From positions 1 through 38,450 of the IMG/VR virus record IMGVR_UViG_3300042507_001950: DNA of 38,450 nt; one strand, written 5' to 3'. Both the position numbers and the translations under genes were made by a program. The notes under the pieces were generated by a model. That model saw only the letters and a list, made by a program, of their open reading frames with translations. It did not search any database and was not told the origin of the DNA. This document shows positions 7,008-13,599 of this stretch, in pieces (within the stretch, counting starts at the first letter, position 1; every line of letters begins with the position of its first letter). Source of the DNA: a virus.

Positions 7008-7317
7008 TTGTTTTATCCCAATAGGCTTTACCAAAAGCATCATAGTCATCCCAGCCTTCATCTGACATATCTATTCTCATTTGATCTATCTCGTTCTTCC
7101 ATTTATCAATATCTACTTGATAGTATGTGCCCCACCATTCGTAAGGTTTGTTAAGCAGTACCCACATTTTTGCGTGGTATTTATAACGAAACCCTAAGTT
7201 ACTATCTAATTCCTCATCTAAGTCAATAGCCTTAACAAGGTGATTACCAGCATATTCCCCACAGAAATTTCCTATCCATCTTAATGGAAGGATCTTAGTC
7301 TTTTGATGCTTTATCAT
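7000..7317 (-). CDS. Hypothetical phage protein
   Basis: 105 aa from MIKHQKTK, chosen because longer starts would run into the overlapping 36-aa gene and GGGGAAAAG sits just upstream; MERKFGEK at 7341 is possible. Trp/Tyr-rich (MWVLLNKPYEWWGTYYQVDIDKW), acidic C-terminus. The HAKMWVLLNKPYEWWGTYYQ region is seen in other actinophage proteins of unknown role. Confidence 0.6.
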   Translation of the reverse strand: MIKHQKTKILPLRWIGNFCGEYAGNHLVKAIDLDEELDSNLGFRYKYHAKMWVLLNKPYEWWGTYYQVDIDKWKNEIDQMRIDMSDEGWDDYDAFGKAYWDKTND

Positions 7318-7405
7318 CTTTTCCCCAAACTTTCTTTCCATTTTTCCATACAGGCCAATAGCCAAGACTACGCCAGTCCATTTGAGTTATCTTAGGCTCT
7401 TTCAT
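7295..7405 (-). CDS. 36-aa microprotein, unknown
   Basis: MKEPKITQMDWRSLGYWPVW then a Lys-rich tail. Ribosome binding site GATAGGAG 4 nt before ATG. Overlaps both neighbours in other frames. Trp-rich core suggests a real folded or partner-binding peptide; function unknown. Confidence 0.55.
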   Translation of the reverse strand: MKEPKITQMDWRSLGYWPVWKNGKKVWGKDDKASKD

Positions 7406-7493
7406 CCATACTCCTATCCCAAATTACAAAACACTTACTACATTGTATCCCGTTTTGTTTCATATACCAACTATGGCTACACTTTTTTACCAT
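7392..7493 (-). CDS. 33-aa zinc-ribbon microprotein
   Basis: MVKKCSHSWYMKQNGIQCSKCF and an acidic tail. C-x-H plus CSKC gives a zinc site. Overlaps the upstream 38-aa ORF by 17 nt and the downstream gene by 14 nt. Confidence 0.55.
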   Translation of the reverse strand: MVKKCSHSWYMKQNGIQCSKCFVIWDRSMDERA

Positions 7494-7593
7494 AGGCACA
7501 CCATATTCTACCGTCTGTCATTGTTTGATGTGTTTCCCAAAACAAAAGATCTTTGTGTGACATTTCACACTTTATACACTCGTTCTTATTCAA
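7477..7593 (-). CDS. 38-aa Cys-rich microprotein (TTG start)
   Basis: LNKNECIKCEMSHKDLLFWE and so on, with CxxC, His and a later Cys. TTG start lies within the stop region of the upstream gene, so translation would be coupled. Start codon is uncertain; ATG inside the ORF would lose the CxxC. Confidence 0.45.
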   Translation of the reverse strand: MNKNECIKCEMSHKDLLFWETHQTMTDGRIWCAYGKKV

Positions 7594-7753
7594 AGTCAAT
7601 CTGACTTTCAAATATACTATTGTCTCCTCTTGCTACCTTTGCAGCAAGCATACGCATACCTAATCCATTTAGTTGGGCATTATCTTCACCAAGCGGTATG
7701 GCCTCAATAGCCCTAGCAATTTCTTCTCTTAATAACATATCATCTAAACTCAT
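7586..7753 (-). CDS. 55-aa helical small protein
   Basis: MSLDDMLLREEIARAIEAIP and NGLGMRMLAAKVARGDNSIF: two amphipathic helices. Start chosen by the 4-nt overlap with the HAD gene. Similar short proteins are found next to phage nucleotide-metabolism genes; no function known. Confidence 0.65.
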   Translation of the reverse strand: MSLDDMLLREEIARAIEAIPLGEDNAQLNGLGMRMLAAKVARGDNSIFESQIDFE

Positions 7754-8196
7754 TTTACTCCGTCCCAAGTTCCTATCTTTGTTGTAGGAATCTCATTGTC
7801 TTCCCACAATCTTATCACATTTGGGTTGTCATCTACTGCATGTGTAACATCCCATAGTTGACTAATCTTATCAAGCATATCTTTCTTTGCCTCATAGTCT
7901 GGTCTGTTGTCATCATCTGCTCTCATAAACAAGCCATGTGATCTAATGTTGTTCTTTGCAAGCCACATGGATGTAAGCCCACGGTACTTTTCTTTGCGGG
8001 ATGTAACAACTAGAATAGAGTGTCCGTCACTGACAGAATTATTAAGCATTTCTAGTACATTTATATTTGGCAGGGCATCAATAGAAGCCTTATGAAAGGC
8101 ATCGTAATCCCTATCAGAGCCACGAACAAGGTACAAATAGGGATCTACATTGGCAAGGGTACCGTCTACGTCGTAAATGTGTGCTGTTGGTTTCAT
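7750..8196 (-). CDS. HAD-family phosphatase, PNK 3'-phosphatase-like
   Basis: 148 aa. All HAD motifs are visible: motif I DVDGT (residues 9-13), motif II VVTSRKEKYRG, the motif III Lys in EAKKDML, motif IV AVDDNPNVI. Closest in style to phage polynucleotide kinase phosphatase domains, which remove 3' phosphates from nucleic acid ends, but no kinase domain is present. First gene of the minus operon, transcribed from a near-consensus leaderless promoter. Confidence 0.85.
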   Translation of the reverse strand: MKPTAHIYDVDGTLANVDPYLYLVRGSDRDYDAFHKASIDALPNINVLEMLNNSVSDGHSILVVTSRKEKYRGLTSMWLAKNNIRSHGLFMRADDDNRPDYEAKKDMLDKISQLWDVTHAVDDNPNVIRLWEDNEIPTTKIGTWDGVK

Positions 8197-8202
8197 ATAT
8201 CA

Positions 8203-8231
8203 ATTATACAGTTCGGCGAAAAGTATGTCAA
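8203..8231 (-). promoter_or_regulatory. Consensus sigma-70 promoter, leaderless
   Basis: Perfect TTGACA (8226-8231), 17-bp spacer, perfect TATAAT (8203-8208), then 6 nt and ATG. One of the best promoters in the window; the A of ATG should be the first transcribed base. Confidence 0.85.
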
Positions 8232-8278
8232 GTTCGGCGCAAAAATAGAGTAACAAACCTTCCAATGAGTCTAACGAC

Positions 8279-8851
8279 TCACTCTTGGTTAACAGACTTC
8301 AACTTGCTCAAATAGTATTTATACTCTGAGACTAATCTAGATTTCTTACTGGAGTTACATTTCCTACAAAGGGGTTGTAGGTTTCCAATTGAATGGTTTC
8401 CCGACCTGGATATGGGAATAATATGATCCATCGTAATCTTTTCTGTAGCCCCGCAAAAGGCACAGTGAGAGTCATAGAGACGTTTGTACTCTTTATCTAA
8501 TATCTTATAACTCTTGGCTTCTTTTGCTATCTTACGTTTAATATGAGAGTTGGCTACATGAAGGGTAAATCTTTCACGGTTTGCCTGATTCCAAGCCTTA
8601 GCAGTTGCTACACGCTTTGCACTATTTTCTTGACGATAAATAGCCTTCTTAGTCATATAGGCTTGGTCTTGCTTTTGTTGCACCCAACGCTCTTTATTTT
8701 TCTTTTGCCATTGCTTTTTATACTTCTCTGGATTAGCCTTTGCCCACGCCTTAGCATACTCTTTATCACATGACTTACATTGTGACTTACCCTTATAAAA
8801 ATCTGTGGCAAGGCAGGTCTTTTGACATTTTCTGCAAACCCTTGTATCCAT
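8279..8851 (-). CDS. HNH endonuclease with N-terminal zinc ribbon
   Basis: 190 aa. N-terminus MDTRVCRKCQKTC with a second pair CKSC forms a zinc ribbon, followed by a long basic helical linker (AKANPEKYKKQWQKKNKERW). The catalytic HNH fold is C-terminal: CAFCGATEKITMDHIIPISR, then GNHSIGNLQPLCRKCNSSKK. Free-standing homing endonuclease type. Has its own leaderless promoter, so it is an independent transcription unit. Confidence 0.9.
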   Translation of the reverse strand: MDTRVCRKCQKTCLATDFYKGKSQCKSCDKEYAKAWAKANPEKYKKQWQKKNKERWVQQKQDQAYMTKKAIYRQENSAKRVATAKAWNQANRERFTLHVANSHIKRKIAKEAKSYKILDKEYKRLYDSHCAFCGATEKITMDHIIPISRSGNHSIGNLQPLCRKCNSSKKSRLVSEYKYYLSKLKSVNQE

Positions 8852-8857
8852 ATACCA

Positions 8858-8886
8858 AGTGTAGCAATTTTGGCAGGGTATGTCAA
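8858..8886 (-). promoter_or_regulatory. Leaderless promoter for HNH gene
   Basis: Perfect TTGACA (8881-8886) overlapping the previous stop codon, 17-bp spacer, TACACT (8858-8863), 6 nt, ATG. Confidence 0.8.
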
Positions 8887-9047
8887 GAATGCTCTTTACA
8901 CACAGGCATAGGTATATTCTCTACAGGGCTAAAGGAATATCTAGGTTTGGAACATATATAGCATAGGCTCCAGAGTTCTTTATTATTTAATCTTACTTTA
9001 TTAAAATATTTTTGTTGCAAATCCTGTTTTTCCTTTTTGGATAGCAT
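8883..9047 (-). CDS. 54-aa zinc-binding small protein
   Basis: Start MLSKKEKQDLQQKYFNK; the longer ATG 12 codons upstream would overlap the promoter. Contains CYICSKPR and a C-terminal CKEHS, so a C2/CH zinc site. Leaderless: TATACT, 6 nt, ATG. Divergent from the GIY-YIG gene. Confidence 0.65.
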   Translation of the reverse strand: MLSKKEKQDLQQKYFNKVRLNNKELWSLCYICSKPRYSFSPVENIPMPVCKEHS

Positions 9048-9074
9048 AGCCTTAGTATAGCCTATAATAAGGGC
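9048..9074. promoter_or_regulatory. Back-to-back divergent leaderless promoters
   Basis: Only 27 bp separate two divergent ATGs. Minus: TATACT at 9054-9059. Plus: TATAAT at 9063-9068. Each -10 ends exactly 6 nt before its ATG, and the two boxes are 3 bp apart, so polymerase can occupy only one at a time. Confidence 0.7.
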
Positions 9075-9395
9075 ATGGAGCAAGCAATATTATACCTACT
9101 ATACAGCCCAGAGCATAAGGCTATTAAGATAGGCATATCAGATATCTCAGGTAAAAGGTTTGCAAGCCACAGGACCAAGGGTTGGATCTTAATTAAGTAT
9201 TGGCATTTTTTTGAACGGTATAGGGCAAAAGAAGTAGAAACTATAGTACTAAGAACACTAAGGGATAGATACGGACACTATCTAACTAAAGAACAAATGC
9301 CTCATGGGGGATATACGGAGACATTTGATGCAAATAAAGTAACCAGGAGGATGTTGATCCGTATGGTCAATAAGGCAATAAAGGAGTGTTCGTAA
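9075..9395 (+). CDS. GIY-YIG / T5orf172-like nuclease
   Basis: 106 aa. Starts MEQAILYLLYSPEHKAIKIG, with KIGIS and a downstream FASHRTKGW basic strand, a helix with VETIVLRTLRD, and the terminal QMPHGGYTETF motif typical of T5orf172-type GIY-YIG domains. Probably a homing or mobile nuclease. It is the only plus-strand gene inside the minus block, which supports independent insertion. Leaderless start. Confidence 0.8.
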   Translation: MEQAILYLLYSPEHKAIKIGISDISGKRFASHRTKGWILIKYWHFFERYRAKEVETIVLRTLRDRYGHYLTKEQMPHGGYTETFDANKVTRRMLIRMVNKAIKECS

Positions 9396-9412
9396 TACTT
9401 ATATACCCTGGT

Positions 9413-9499
9413 TTATCCACCCATACGGATTTGTTGTAGATAAGCCATGTAGTTTAAGAATATAAACAGACCTAACATGATGATTAAAAAAGGTTTCAT
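9413..9499 (-). CDS. 28-aa single-TM micropeptide
   Basis: MKPFLIIMLGLFIFLNYMAY then LQQIRMGG. One TM helix. ATGA overlap with the upstream zinc-ribbon gene. Its stop codon lies inside a near-DnaA box TTATCCACC. Confidence 0.6.
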   Translation of the reverse strand: MKPFLIIMLGLFIFLNYMAYLQQIRMGG

Positions 9500-9618
9500 T
9501 TAAAGTCTTCCTCAAGGTTTACTGGTTGGATATCATCATCCATAGCCCCACAGACAGTACATGTTACCTGACCATCAAGGTCTAGTTCATAGTTACAACC
9601 ATATTTTGTACATGTCAT
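9496..9618 (-). CDS. 40-aa zinc-ribbon microprotein
   Basis: MTCTKYGCNYELDLDGQVTC then TVCGAMDDD. Two Cys pairs form a compact zinc ribbon, acidic C-terminus. The start lies 6 nt after TATCCT, matching the leaderless pattern weakly. Confidence 0.65.
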   Translation of the reverse strand: MTCTKYGCNYELDLDGQVTCTVCGAMDDDIQPVNLEEDFK

Positions 9619-9638
9619 ACATATAGGATATCACATAG

Positions 9639-9702
9639 TTATCCACATGTCAATACCGTGAAAATGTTAGTTATCCACAGGTTTATCCACAAGTTATCCA
9701 CA
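9639..9702 (+). other. Cluster of four perfect DnaA boxes
   Basis: TTATCCACA, the DnaA-box consensus, occurs at 9639-9647, 9671-9679, 9683-9691 and 9694-9702, all in the same orientation. The last three are 12 and 11 bp apart, about one helical turn, suited to cooperative DnaA binding. Confidence 0.8.
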
Positions 9703-10374
9703 ATTAAATGTTACTGATATTTTTTAGATTTATCCCAAAGTGGAGGAAAGTGGAGGATAGTGGTTTATGGAGCACTTTTATAGATGGCGTTCGTAATGTC
9801 GCACAGCGCCAAACCTCCTACCACAAAACCTCCACATTGTCAAACCTTCAAACCTTTATAGCGGATTATACTCCCAAACCTCACATTTGTCAAGTATATT
9901 TGATAACAATTTGATAACAAACCCCTATAAAAAACCTCTCAAAATGTGAGAAAAATGTAGAAAAACCTCTATAAAAATATATAAAGGTTTGATAAAATAT
10001 CTAAAATCCAGGGAAAAATATATGTCCTTCGTAATGTCTTTTATACTATAGGGTTTGGTATATCTTTTGATCCCCCGCTGCAGAATGTTTGATAGTATTA
10101 TGAATCATTGCAGGGCGGGGGATAAATAAAGAGAGTTCGTAATACCCCTATAGGAATAACAAACCATACATTCTGGTTTTTGGATATAGAGGTTTGACAG
10201 ATATGAGTTTATATGATATAAGGTTTGACAAACAAGGTTTGATATGCTAGAATCCTGGGAAATTTATATGTCGTTCGTAATCTTTTTTATTGGGATAAAG
10301 GTTTGTCGAAACCCTGCGAATTTTTTTAGAGGGTTCGTAATAAGGTTTGGTGTGTAAAAGGTTTTTCGAAAATC
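9703..10374. other. Gene-free AT-rich region with iterons, candidate replication origin
   Basis: No convincing gene on either strand. CAAACCT occurs four times between 9810 and 9881; its complement AGGTTTG occurs six times between 9985 and 10349 (9985, 10190, 10221, 10235, 10299, 10343). The heptamer thus flips strand near 9980. TTCGTAAT recurs at 9790, 10028, 10136, 10274 and 10334. With the adjoining DnaA boxes and cruciform this has the layout of a replication origin; copy spacing is irregular. Confidence 0.65.
10070..10123. repeat. Large GC-rich inverted repeat (cruciform)
   Basis: Arms ATCCCCCGCTGCAGAATG (10070-10087) and CATTGCAGGGCGGGGGAT (10106-10123) pair along most of their length with small bulges, loop 18 nt. 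Unusually GC-rich inside AT-rich DNA. Could be an origin cruciform or a bidirectional terminator. Confidence 0.7.
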
Positions 10375-10653
10375 TCAGTCTTCAGCAGCAGCAATTTCCA
10401 AAACTTCATCCAGGGTCATGCCTTCAATGATATCGTCTTCAGTTAGTTTAATAGATTCAAGAAACATTTCAAATGTGTCAGCAATGTATCTGCGACCATC
10501 ATCTGAAACCTCAACAACCAAACCCTGTGATGTTAGATATGCCAATGGCAATCCTAGATCGTTGTATTCTATAAAGGCTCTGAAGTCTTTTTCTTCTTTG
10601 TAGCCTTCATACAACTGCCCCAGGATTACGCACTGTGTTACAAAGTCTGTCAC
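10375..10653 (-). CDS. Hypothetical acidic phage protein (GTG start)
   Basis: 92 aa. GTG start within a GTGA overlap with the upstream stop. Contains AFIEYNDLGLPLAYLTSQGLVVEVSDDGRRYI, which resembles a winged-helix-like small domain, and an acidic helical tail. Commonly found in actinophages as an uncharacterised protein. Confidence 0.65.
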   Translation of the reverse strand: MTDFVTQCVILGQLYEGYKEEKDFRAFIEYNDLGLPLAYLTSQGLVVEVSDDGRRYIADTFEMFLESIKLTEDDIIEGMTLDEVLEIAAAED

Positions 10654-10925
10654 TTAACTTCCTGTGCCTTAAAAAAATCTAGAGGAGTGTCATACATAAC
10701 CTCTGGGTCAAGGTCACGCATGTCGCATAGTGTACGCCATGCAAACTCTAACTGTGACTTACCCATTTCTGTAGGCTCTGCCCAACCACCATTAACAAAA
10801 ACAGCAAATGTTAAACCATCTTCAAGGTCAATCCAAAAGTCTGAGGGTAAGTACTCAACTGCTTCTAGGTCTAAAGCATCTAAGTTAATCTGCGTTAGAA
10901 TGTCTGCTATCTTGTTATAGTCCAT
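10650..10925 (-). CDS. Hypothetical phage protein
   Basis: 91 aa, acidic. Central beta strands DGLTFAVFVNGGWAEPTEMG. Overlaps the upstream gene by 11 nt and the downstream one by 4 nt. No family recognised. Confidence 0.65.
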   Translation of the reverse strand: MDYNKIADILTQINLDALDLEAVEYLPSDFWIDLEDGLTFAVFVNGGWAEPTEMGKSQLEFAWRTLCDMRDLDPEVMYDTPLDFFKAQEVK

Positions 10926-11142
10926 GTCTCCACCGTTCCATTTGTAGTTTAGGGTCTAGAATACCTTCTTTTTCATACTCGGCACTTTCAATTATAGCAA
11001 TTAAACGAGTGTATGTCAAGTGTGGCAATACCCTTGCAAGCATTATGCCTGTCTGTTCAAGGTCTAGATTTAAGTCCTCAATAATAGGTTTAATCCTCAT
11101 AGCAACACGCTCTTCTGGCGTGATACCTCTGCTAATTCTCAA
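10915..11142 (-). CDS. Hypothetical phage protein (TTG start)
   Basis: 75 aa: MRISRGITPEERVAMRIKPI, then helices. TTG start preceded by AAGGGGGACGC. Helical, mixed charge; could bind nucleic acid but no motif seen. First gene of the operon driven by the promoter at 11161. Confidence 0.6.
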   Translation of the reverse strand: MRISRGITPEERVAMRIKPIIEDLNLDLEQTGIMLARVLPHLTYTRLIAIIESAEYEKEGILDPKLQMERWRHGL

Positions 11143-11160
11143 AGCGTCCCCCTTCTATCC

Positions 11161-11189
11161 ATTATACCAAAAGTATAGGGGGAGGGCAA
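11161..11189 (-). promoter_or_regulatory. Sigma-70-like promoter
   Basis: TTGCCC (11184-11189), 17-bp spacer, TATAAT (11161-11166), about 12 nt leader with an SD before the TTG at 11142. The -35 lies inside the terminator hairpin of the upstream operon. Confidence 0.65.
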
Positions 11190-11242
11190 CCCACCACAGA
11201 TGCCCTCCACCCTTTGGCATAGTCTGACCCTAGATCTATGCC
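11181..11242 (-). terminator. Tandem hairpins at operon end
   Basis: Two perfect stems: GGAGGGCA/TGCCCTCC (11181-11208) and GGCATAG/CTATGCC (11216-11242). They follow the stop of the gene at 11256 in the minus direction. No clean U-tract, so one or both may act in mRNA stability rather than termination. Confidence 0.55.
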
Positions 11243-11255
11243 TGCTCATTGTAAA

Positions 11256-11612
11256 CTAAACTAATGCTGGCAGATAGGCATTAATAAATAACTGCCAGTC
11301 AACCTGTAGGTCCTTGCCTGCTTCATAGATAGTTTCTTTAGCAATATCAATAACGACGGTGGTCTCGCCTAGTTCAAAGTTGGTACCCTTGATAGCATAA
11401 ATACCAAACCCTGTCTCTTCTAGCACGGAGTCTTGAATAAGATAACTAATCATCATACGGGTAAAGTAAGCATAGTCTTTCCACCTAGGCTTTGAATGCT
11501 GCAGGGCCATTGCTAGGTCCCGCTGCCATTCGGTCTCACCCCAGTGGCTATAGAGTACTACGTGAGCCTCATCCTCAACGTCTTTAAATACAAAATTAAT
11601 ACGGGCTCCCAT
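11256..11612 (-). CDS. Hypothetical phage protein
   Basis: 118 aa from MGARINFVFKD, chosen by the TAATG overlap with the upstream stop. Alpha/beta: DEAHVVLYSHWGETEWQRDL and TRMMISYLIQDSVLEETGFGIY. The pattern is familiar from actinophage hypothetical proteins; function unknown. Confidence 0.7.
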   Translation of the reverse strand: MGARINFVFKDVEDEAHVVLYSHWGETEWQRDLAMALQHSKPRWKDYAYFTRMMISYLIQDSVLEETGFGIYAIKGTNFELGETTVVIDIAKETIYEAGKDLQVDWQLFINAYLPALV

Positions 11613-11758
11613 TACTCTTCTTCCTTCCAAGATACAATTGATAGTTGGTTTAATATTTCATTGACAAGGTCTGCTTCATTATCTGATTCAGCCTCGTATC
11701 TAAATGTCATGTAATCACCTGTGGGTTCAAAGATGATTTCTACTTTATATTCGTTCAT
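11612..11758 (-). CDS. 48-aa hypothetical protein
   Basis: MNEYKVEIIFEPTGDYMTFR, then an acidic helix ending WKEEE. A beta-hairpin plus helix. ATGA overlap with the upstream gene. Confidence 0.65.
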   Translation of the reverse strand: MNEYKVEIIFEPTGDYMTFRYEAESDNEADLVNEILNQLSIVSWKEEE

Positions 11759-12120
11759 AGGTCTATTCCTTCGCAGTCGTGGGTTTCATCTTCTTCAATT
11801 GTATCACCGCAGAAATCACATGTCAAGTCTGGCTCTCCTACCATGATTTGAATAATAGTATTATCAGGCACGGGCTTCTCACTAAGGAAATAGCCAATGC
11901 GATTAACAAATCCCCAGCCGCTCCATATATATGTACCGCCGTCGTCTCCGTCGCCATACATCCAGATGCGATTTTGTGGCTGGGACTTAATGAACTCTAC
12001 CTCATCACCATAGGTCTCATACATCAAACCATCAAAGGAGGCATCTATGTCATATGAGTTAAGTATAAACTTAAACTGCTCATCTGCTTCTTCAAAGGTC
12101 ATTTCAATAAGTTTATCCAT
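11755..12120 (-). CDS. Hypothetical phage protein with C-terminal zinc site
   Basis: 121 aa, acidic. Mid-section MYGDGDDGGTYIWSGWGFVN is strongly patterned; C-terminus CDFCGDTIEEDETHDCEG offers a CxxC...HxC zinc site. Overlaps the upstream gene by 8 nt. Unknown role, conserved-looking. Confidence 0.7.
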   Translation of the reverse strand: MDKLIEMTFEEADEQFKFILNSYDIDASFDGLMYETYGDEVEFIKSQPQNRIWMYGDGDDGGTYIWSGWGFVNRIGYFLSEKPVPDNTIIQIMVGEPDLTCDFCGDTIEEDETHDCEGIDL

Positions 12121-12391
12121 TGGCCTTGGTCCTATCTGCTATAGCAAATGCTAGTTCGTAAGTTAGTTGATATACAGTTGAGTAAGCGTCTAGCATACCC
12201 TCCCAATATTTGCGTTCCATAGATTGCATAGCGTCAGAGTAGTCGTCATCTTCTTCAATCTGTTTGGCTTCTAAGTATTCAGTCTCAGCCTCTAGCATTA
12301 GGCTCTTAAGTTCACCGTGTAGGATATCAGTTCCTGATACTCCCATATTAATTAGTTTCTGTAGTCTTGGGTCTAGTTGTAAGTTATTCAT
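12113..12391 (-). CDS. Hypothetical helical phage protein
   Basis: 92 aa, almost all helix and acidic: LKSLMLEAETEYLEAKQIEE and AYSTVYQLTYELAFAIADRT. Probably a helical bundle or coiled coil. TAATG overlap upstream. A TTGTCA-N11-TATGAT match ends 6 nt before its ATG, inside the upstream ORF. Confidence 0.65.
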   Translation of the reverse strand: MNNLQLDPRLQKLINMGVSGTDILHGELKSLMLEAETEYLEAKQIEEDDDYSDAMQSMERKYWEGMLDAYSTVYQLTYELAFAIADRTKANG

Positions 12392-12555
12392 TACTCTATC
12401 ATACCCTCTGCCACTGACAAAAGGTGGTCTATACAGACAATGGCTCCAGTTATATAATTATATGAAGCATCATTGCTTGGCAAATCTTCAAGTTTATCTC
12501 TATCCTGAATTAAAGATATCCTATGAATCTTCATATACTCAATAAACTGGGTCAT
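12391..12555 (-). CDS. 54-aa helical small protein
   Basis: MTQFIEYMKIHRISLIQDRD, then a second helix AIVCIDHLLSVAEGMIE. Too short for common annotation thresholds but TAATG-linked on both sides, so likely real. Confidence 0.6.
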   Translation of the reverse strand: MTQFIEYMKIHRISLIQDRDKLEDLPSNDASYNYITGAIVCIDHLLSVAEGMIE

Positions 12556-12725
12556 TATCTATCCTTTCGTAAAGAGGTTTCTCGCAGGGCAGGGTCAAAG
12601 ATTTCGCAGTAGCAGACATGGCATAGCATAAACTCATCAGCCTCATCAACATTAAGTTTATTTTTACATACTGTGCAGTCGTATTCAGTAAAGGTGGCAA
12701 ATCGGGTGTAAATTACATTGGTCAT
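12555..12725 (-). CDS. 56-aa zinc-binding small protein
   Basis: CTVCKNKLNVDEADEFMLCH then VCYC: a four-to-six Cys zinc ribbon. TATAAT lies 7 nt upstream of the ATG, close to the leaderless pattern. Downstream TAATG linkage. Confidence 0.6.
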   Translation of the reverse strand: MTNVIYTRFATFTEYDCTVCKNKLNVDEADEFMLCHVCYCEIFDPALRETSLRKDR

Positions 12726-12729
12726 AATA

Positions 12730-12945
12730 CTAATTATAGGGGTTTGAGTTGATTTTTACAAGCCCAGCAGGTGTGACCTTCGTCACAGGCTCCATGACTG
12801 GTCCTGCTCCTGGTCCCTGTGATAATAAGATAACTATACCTAATCCCCCGCAAATGCAGGCGGGATCTAAAACCTTATCAGCACAAGCAGTAATCTCTAT
12901 AAGAGCATCACAATCAGTACATAGATAATCATACTTAGTCCACAT
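12730..12945 (-). CDS. FmdB-like zinc-ribbon protein
   Basis: 71 aa. TKYDYLCTDCDALIEI followed by CICGG resembles the FmdB/CxxC regulatory zinc ribbon; then a Gly/Pro-rich linker and VTKVTPAGLVK. GGAGTTAATAA precedes the ATG. Possible regulator of phage or host transcription; evidence is fold-level only. Confidence 0.65.
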   Translation of the reverse strand: MWTKYDYLCTDCDALIEITACADKVLDPACICGGLGIVILLSQGPGAGPVMEPVTKVTPAGLVKINSNPYN

Positions 12946-13078
12946 TTATTAACTCCAAGCACTCAGCACAGGTAAACCCGTCAGGTAAGGCAACCTTATC
13001 AACCTTATCCCCTTCTCCCCCGTCCCAGCAGGGTACACAAACAACACAATCATCTAAGTAAACACCAATAGTACTCAT
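12935..13078 (-). CDS. 47-aa Cys-rich microprotein
   Basis: MSTIGVYLDDCVVCVPCWDG and later CAEC. Four Cys in CxxCxxC plus CxxC spacing. TAATG overlap with the upstream gene and 11-nt overlap downstream. Confidence 0.6.
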   Translation of the reverse strand: MSTIGVYLDDCVVCVPCWDGGEGDKVDKVALPDGFTCAECLELINVD

Positions 13079-13236
13079 TAGTCAAAGTACCCTTCTGCCC
13101 ATAGCCCTGACAAGAAGTCTGAGGCTTGTGTAAGGTTTCTATGTAGCCAAGGGTCATCGTCAGGATTCACGGTAGTTAAAGCAGAATCAATAGCAAGAAC
13201 CATGTTATCTAAATCATCTCTCTCATAGCCTAACAT
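13078..13236 (-). CDS. 52-aa hypothetical protein
   Basis: MLGYERDDLDNMVLAIDSAL, then PWLHRNLTQASDFLSGLWAE. Two amphipathic helices, acidic. Overlaps the upstream gene by 7 nt. Confidence 0.6.
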   Translation of the reverse strand: MLGYERDDLDNMVLAIDSALTTVNPDDDPWLHRNLTQASDFLSGLWAEGYFD

Positions 13237-13397
13237 AGTCCACCCCCATATTCATACATTAAATCCATAGCCATATGTAATTTACAATCACATTCTCCAC
13301 CATTCATGTTATCCATGAAATCAAAATGAGAAAAGTTCTCATCATATATTTTTTGCATTAGTTCGTCTACTGTATAAGGTTTGTGTGTGGTAGTCAT
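13230..13397 (-). CDS. 55-aa hypothetical protein
   Basis: MTTTHKPYTVDELMQKIYDE, then a CDCKLHMAMD metal-site-like stretch. Leaderless start, 6 nt after TATAAT. First gene of the 10.4-13.4 kb small-gene block; several downstream genes are coupled to it. Confidence 0.65.
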   Translation of the reverse strand: MTTTHKPYTVDELMQKIYDENFSHFDFMDNMNGGECDCKLHMAMDLMYEYGGGLC

Positions 13398-13403
13398 ATA
13401 TCA

Positions 13404-13432
13404 ATTATAGCCGAAATCGTGGAAAAATACAA
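13404..13432 (-). promoter_or_regulatory. Leaderless promoter with upstream Crp-like half match
   Basis: TTGTAT (13427-13432), 17-bp spacer, TATAAT (13404-13409), 6 nt, ATG. A one-mismatch Crp palindrome TGTGT-N6-TCACA is centred at 13460.5, about 63 bp upstream of the predicted start, a class I position. Confidence 0.7.
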
Positions 13433-13486
13433 ATCCTTACGTAATCGTAAAGTGTGTTTAATATCACATTGTCGAAAAATTTCTTG

Positions 13487-13560
13487 CGATCCGTACGGGA
13501 CTTGAACCCGTGACCTCCACCGTGACAGGGTGGCGAACTAACCAACTATTCTAACGGACC
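13487..13560 (-). tRNA. tRNA-Asp (anticodon GUC)
   Basis: 74 nt. Acceptor GGTCCGT/ACGGATC with discriminator G (an Asp identity base), anticodon stem CCACC/GGTGG with loop CTGTCAC, T-arm ACGGG/CCCGT with loop TTCAAGT. All four arms fold. Lies just after a 24-nt hairpin element and the DUF932 gene, so probably cut from the same transcript. Confidence 0.95.
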
Positions 13561-13564
13561 GTGT

Positions 13565-13588
13565 GAGCAGTTTTAATTCTTACTCAGG
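13565..13588 (-). repeat. 24-nt 3' hairpin element, copy 1
   Basis: Minus strand CCTGAG-TAAG-N6-AACTGCTC, 11 nt after the stop of the DUF932 gene. Stem GAGYA/TGCTC has one mismatch here. Immediately followed by tRNA-Asp. Confidence 0.7.
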
Positions 13589-13599
13589 AATTTTTTTAG

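Noticed and set aside
9708-9914. Plus-strand 68-aa ORF in the origin-like region
   Set aside because: Composition follows the AAACCT repeats; no SD; hydrophobic start is from AT-rich DNA.
9703-10374. CRISPR array
   Set aside because: Repeats are only 7-8 bp, irregularly spaced and on both strands, so not a CRISPR.
12398-12420. Ninth TTGTCAG-N11-TATGAT promoter
   Set aside because: Lies entirely inside a coding sequence and has no Crp site; could be chance, so not listed as a feature.
12772-12787. Perfect TGTGA-N6-TCACA in the FmdB-like gene
   Set aside because: Intragenic and not in a promoter position; counted in the statistics but not as a site.
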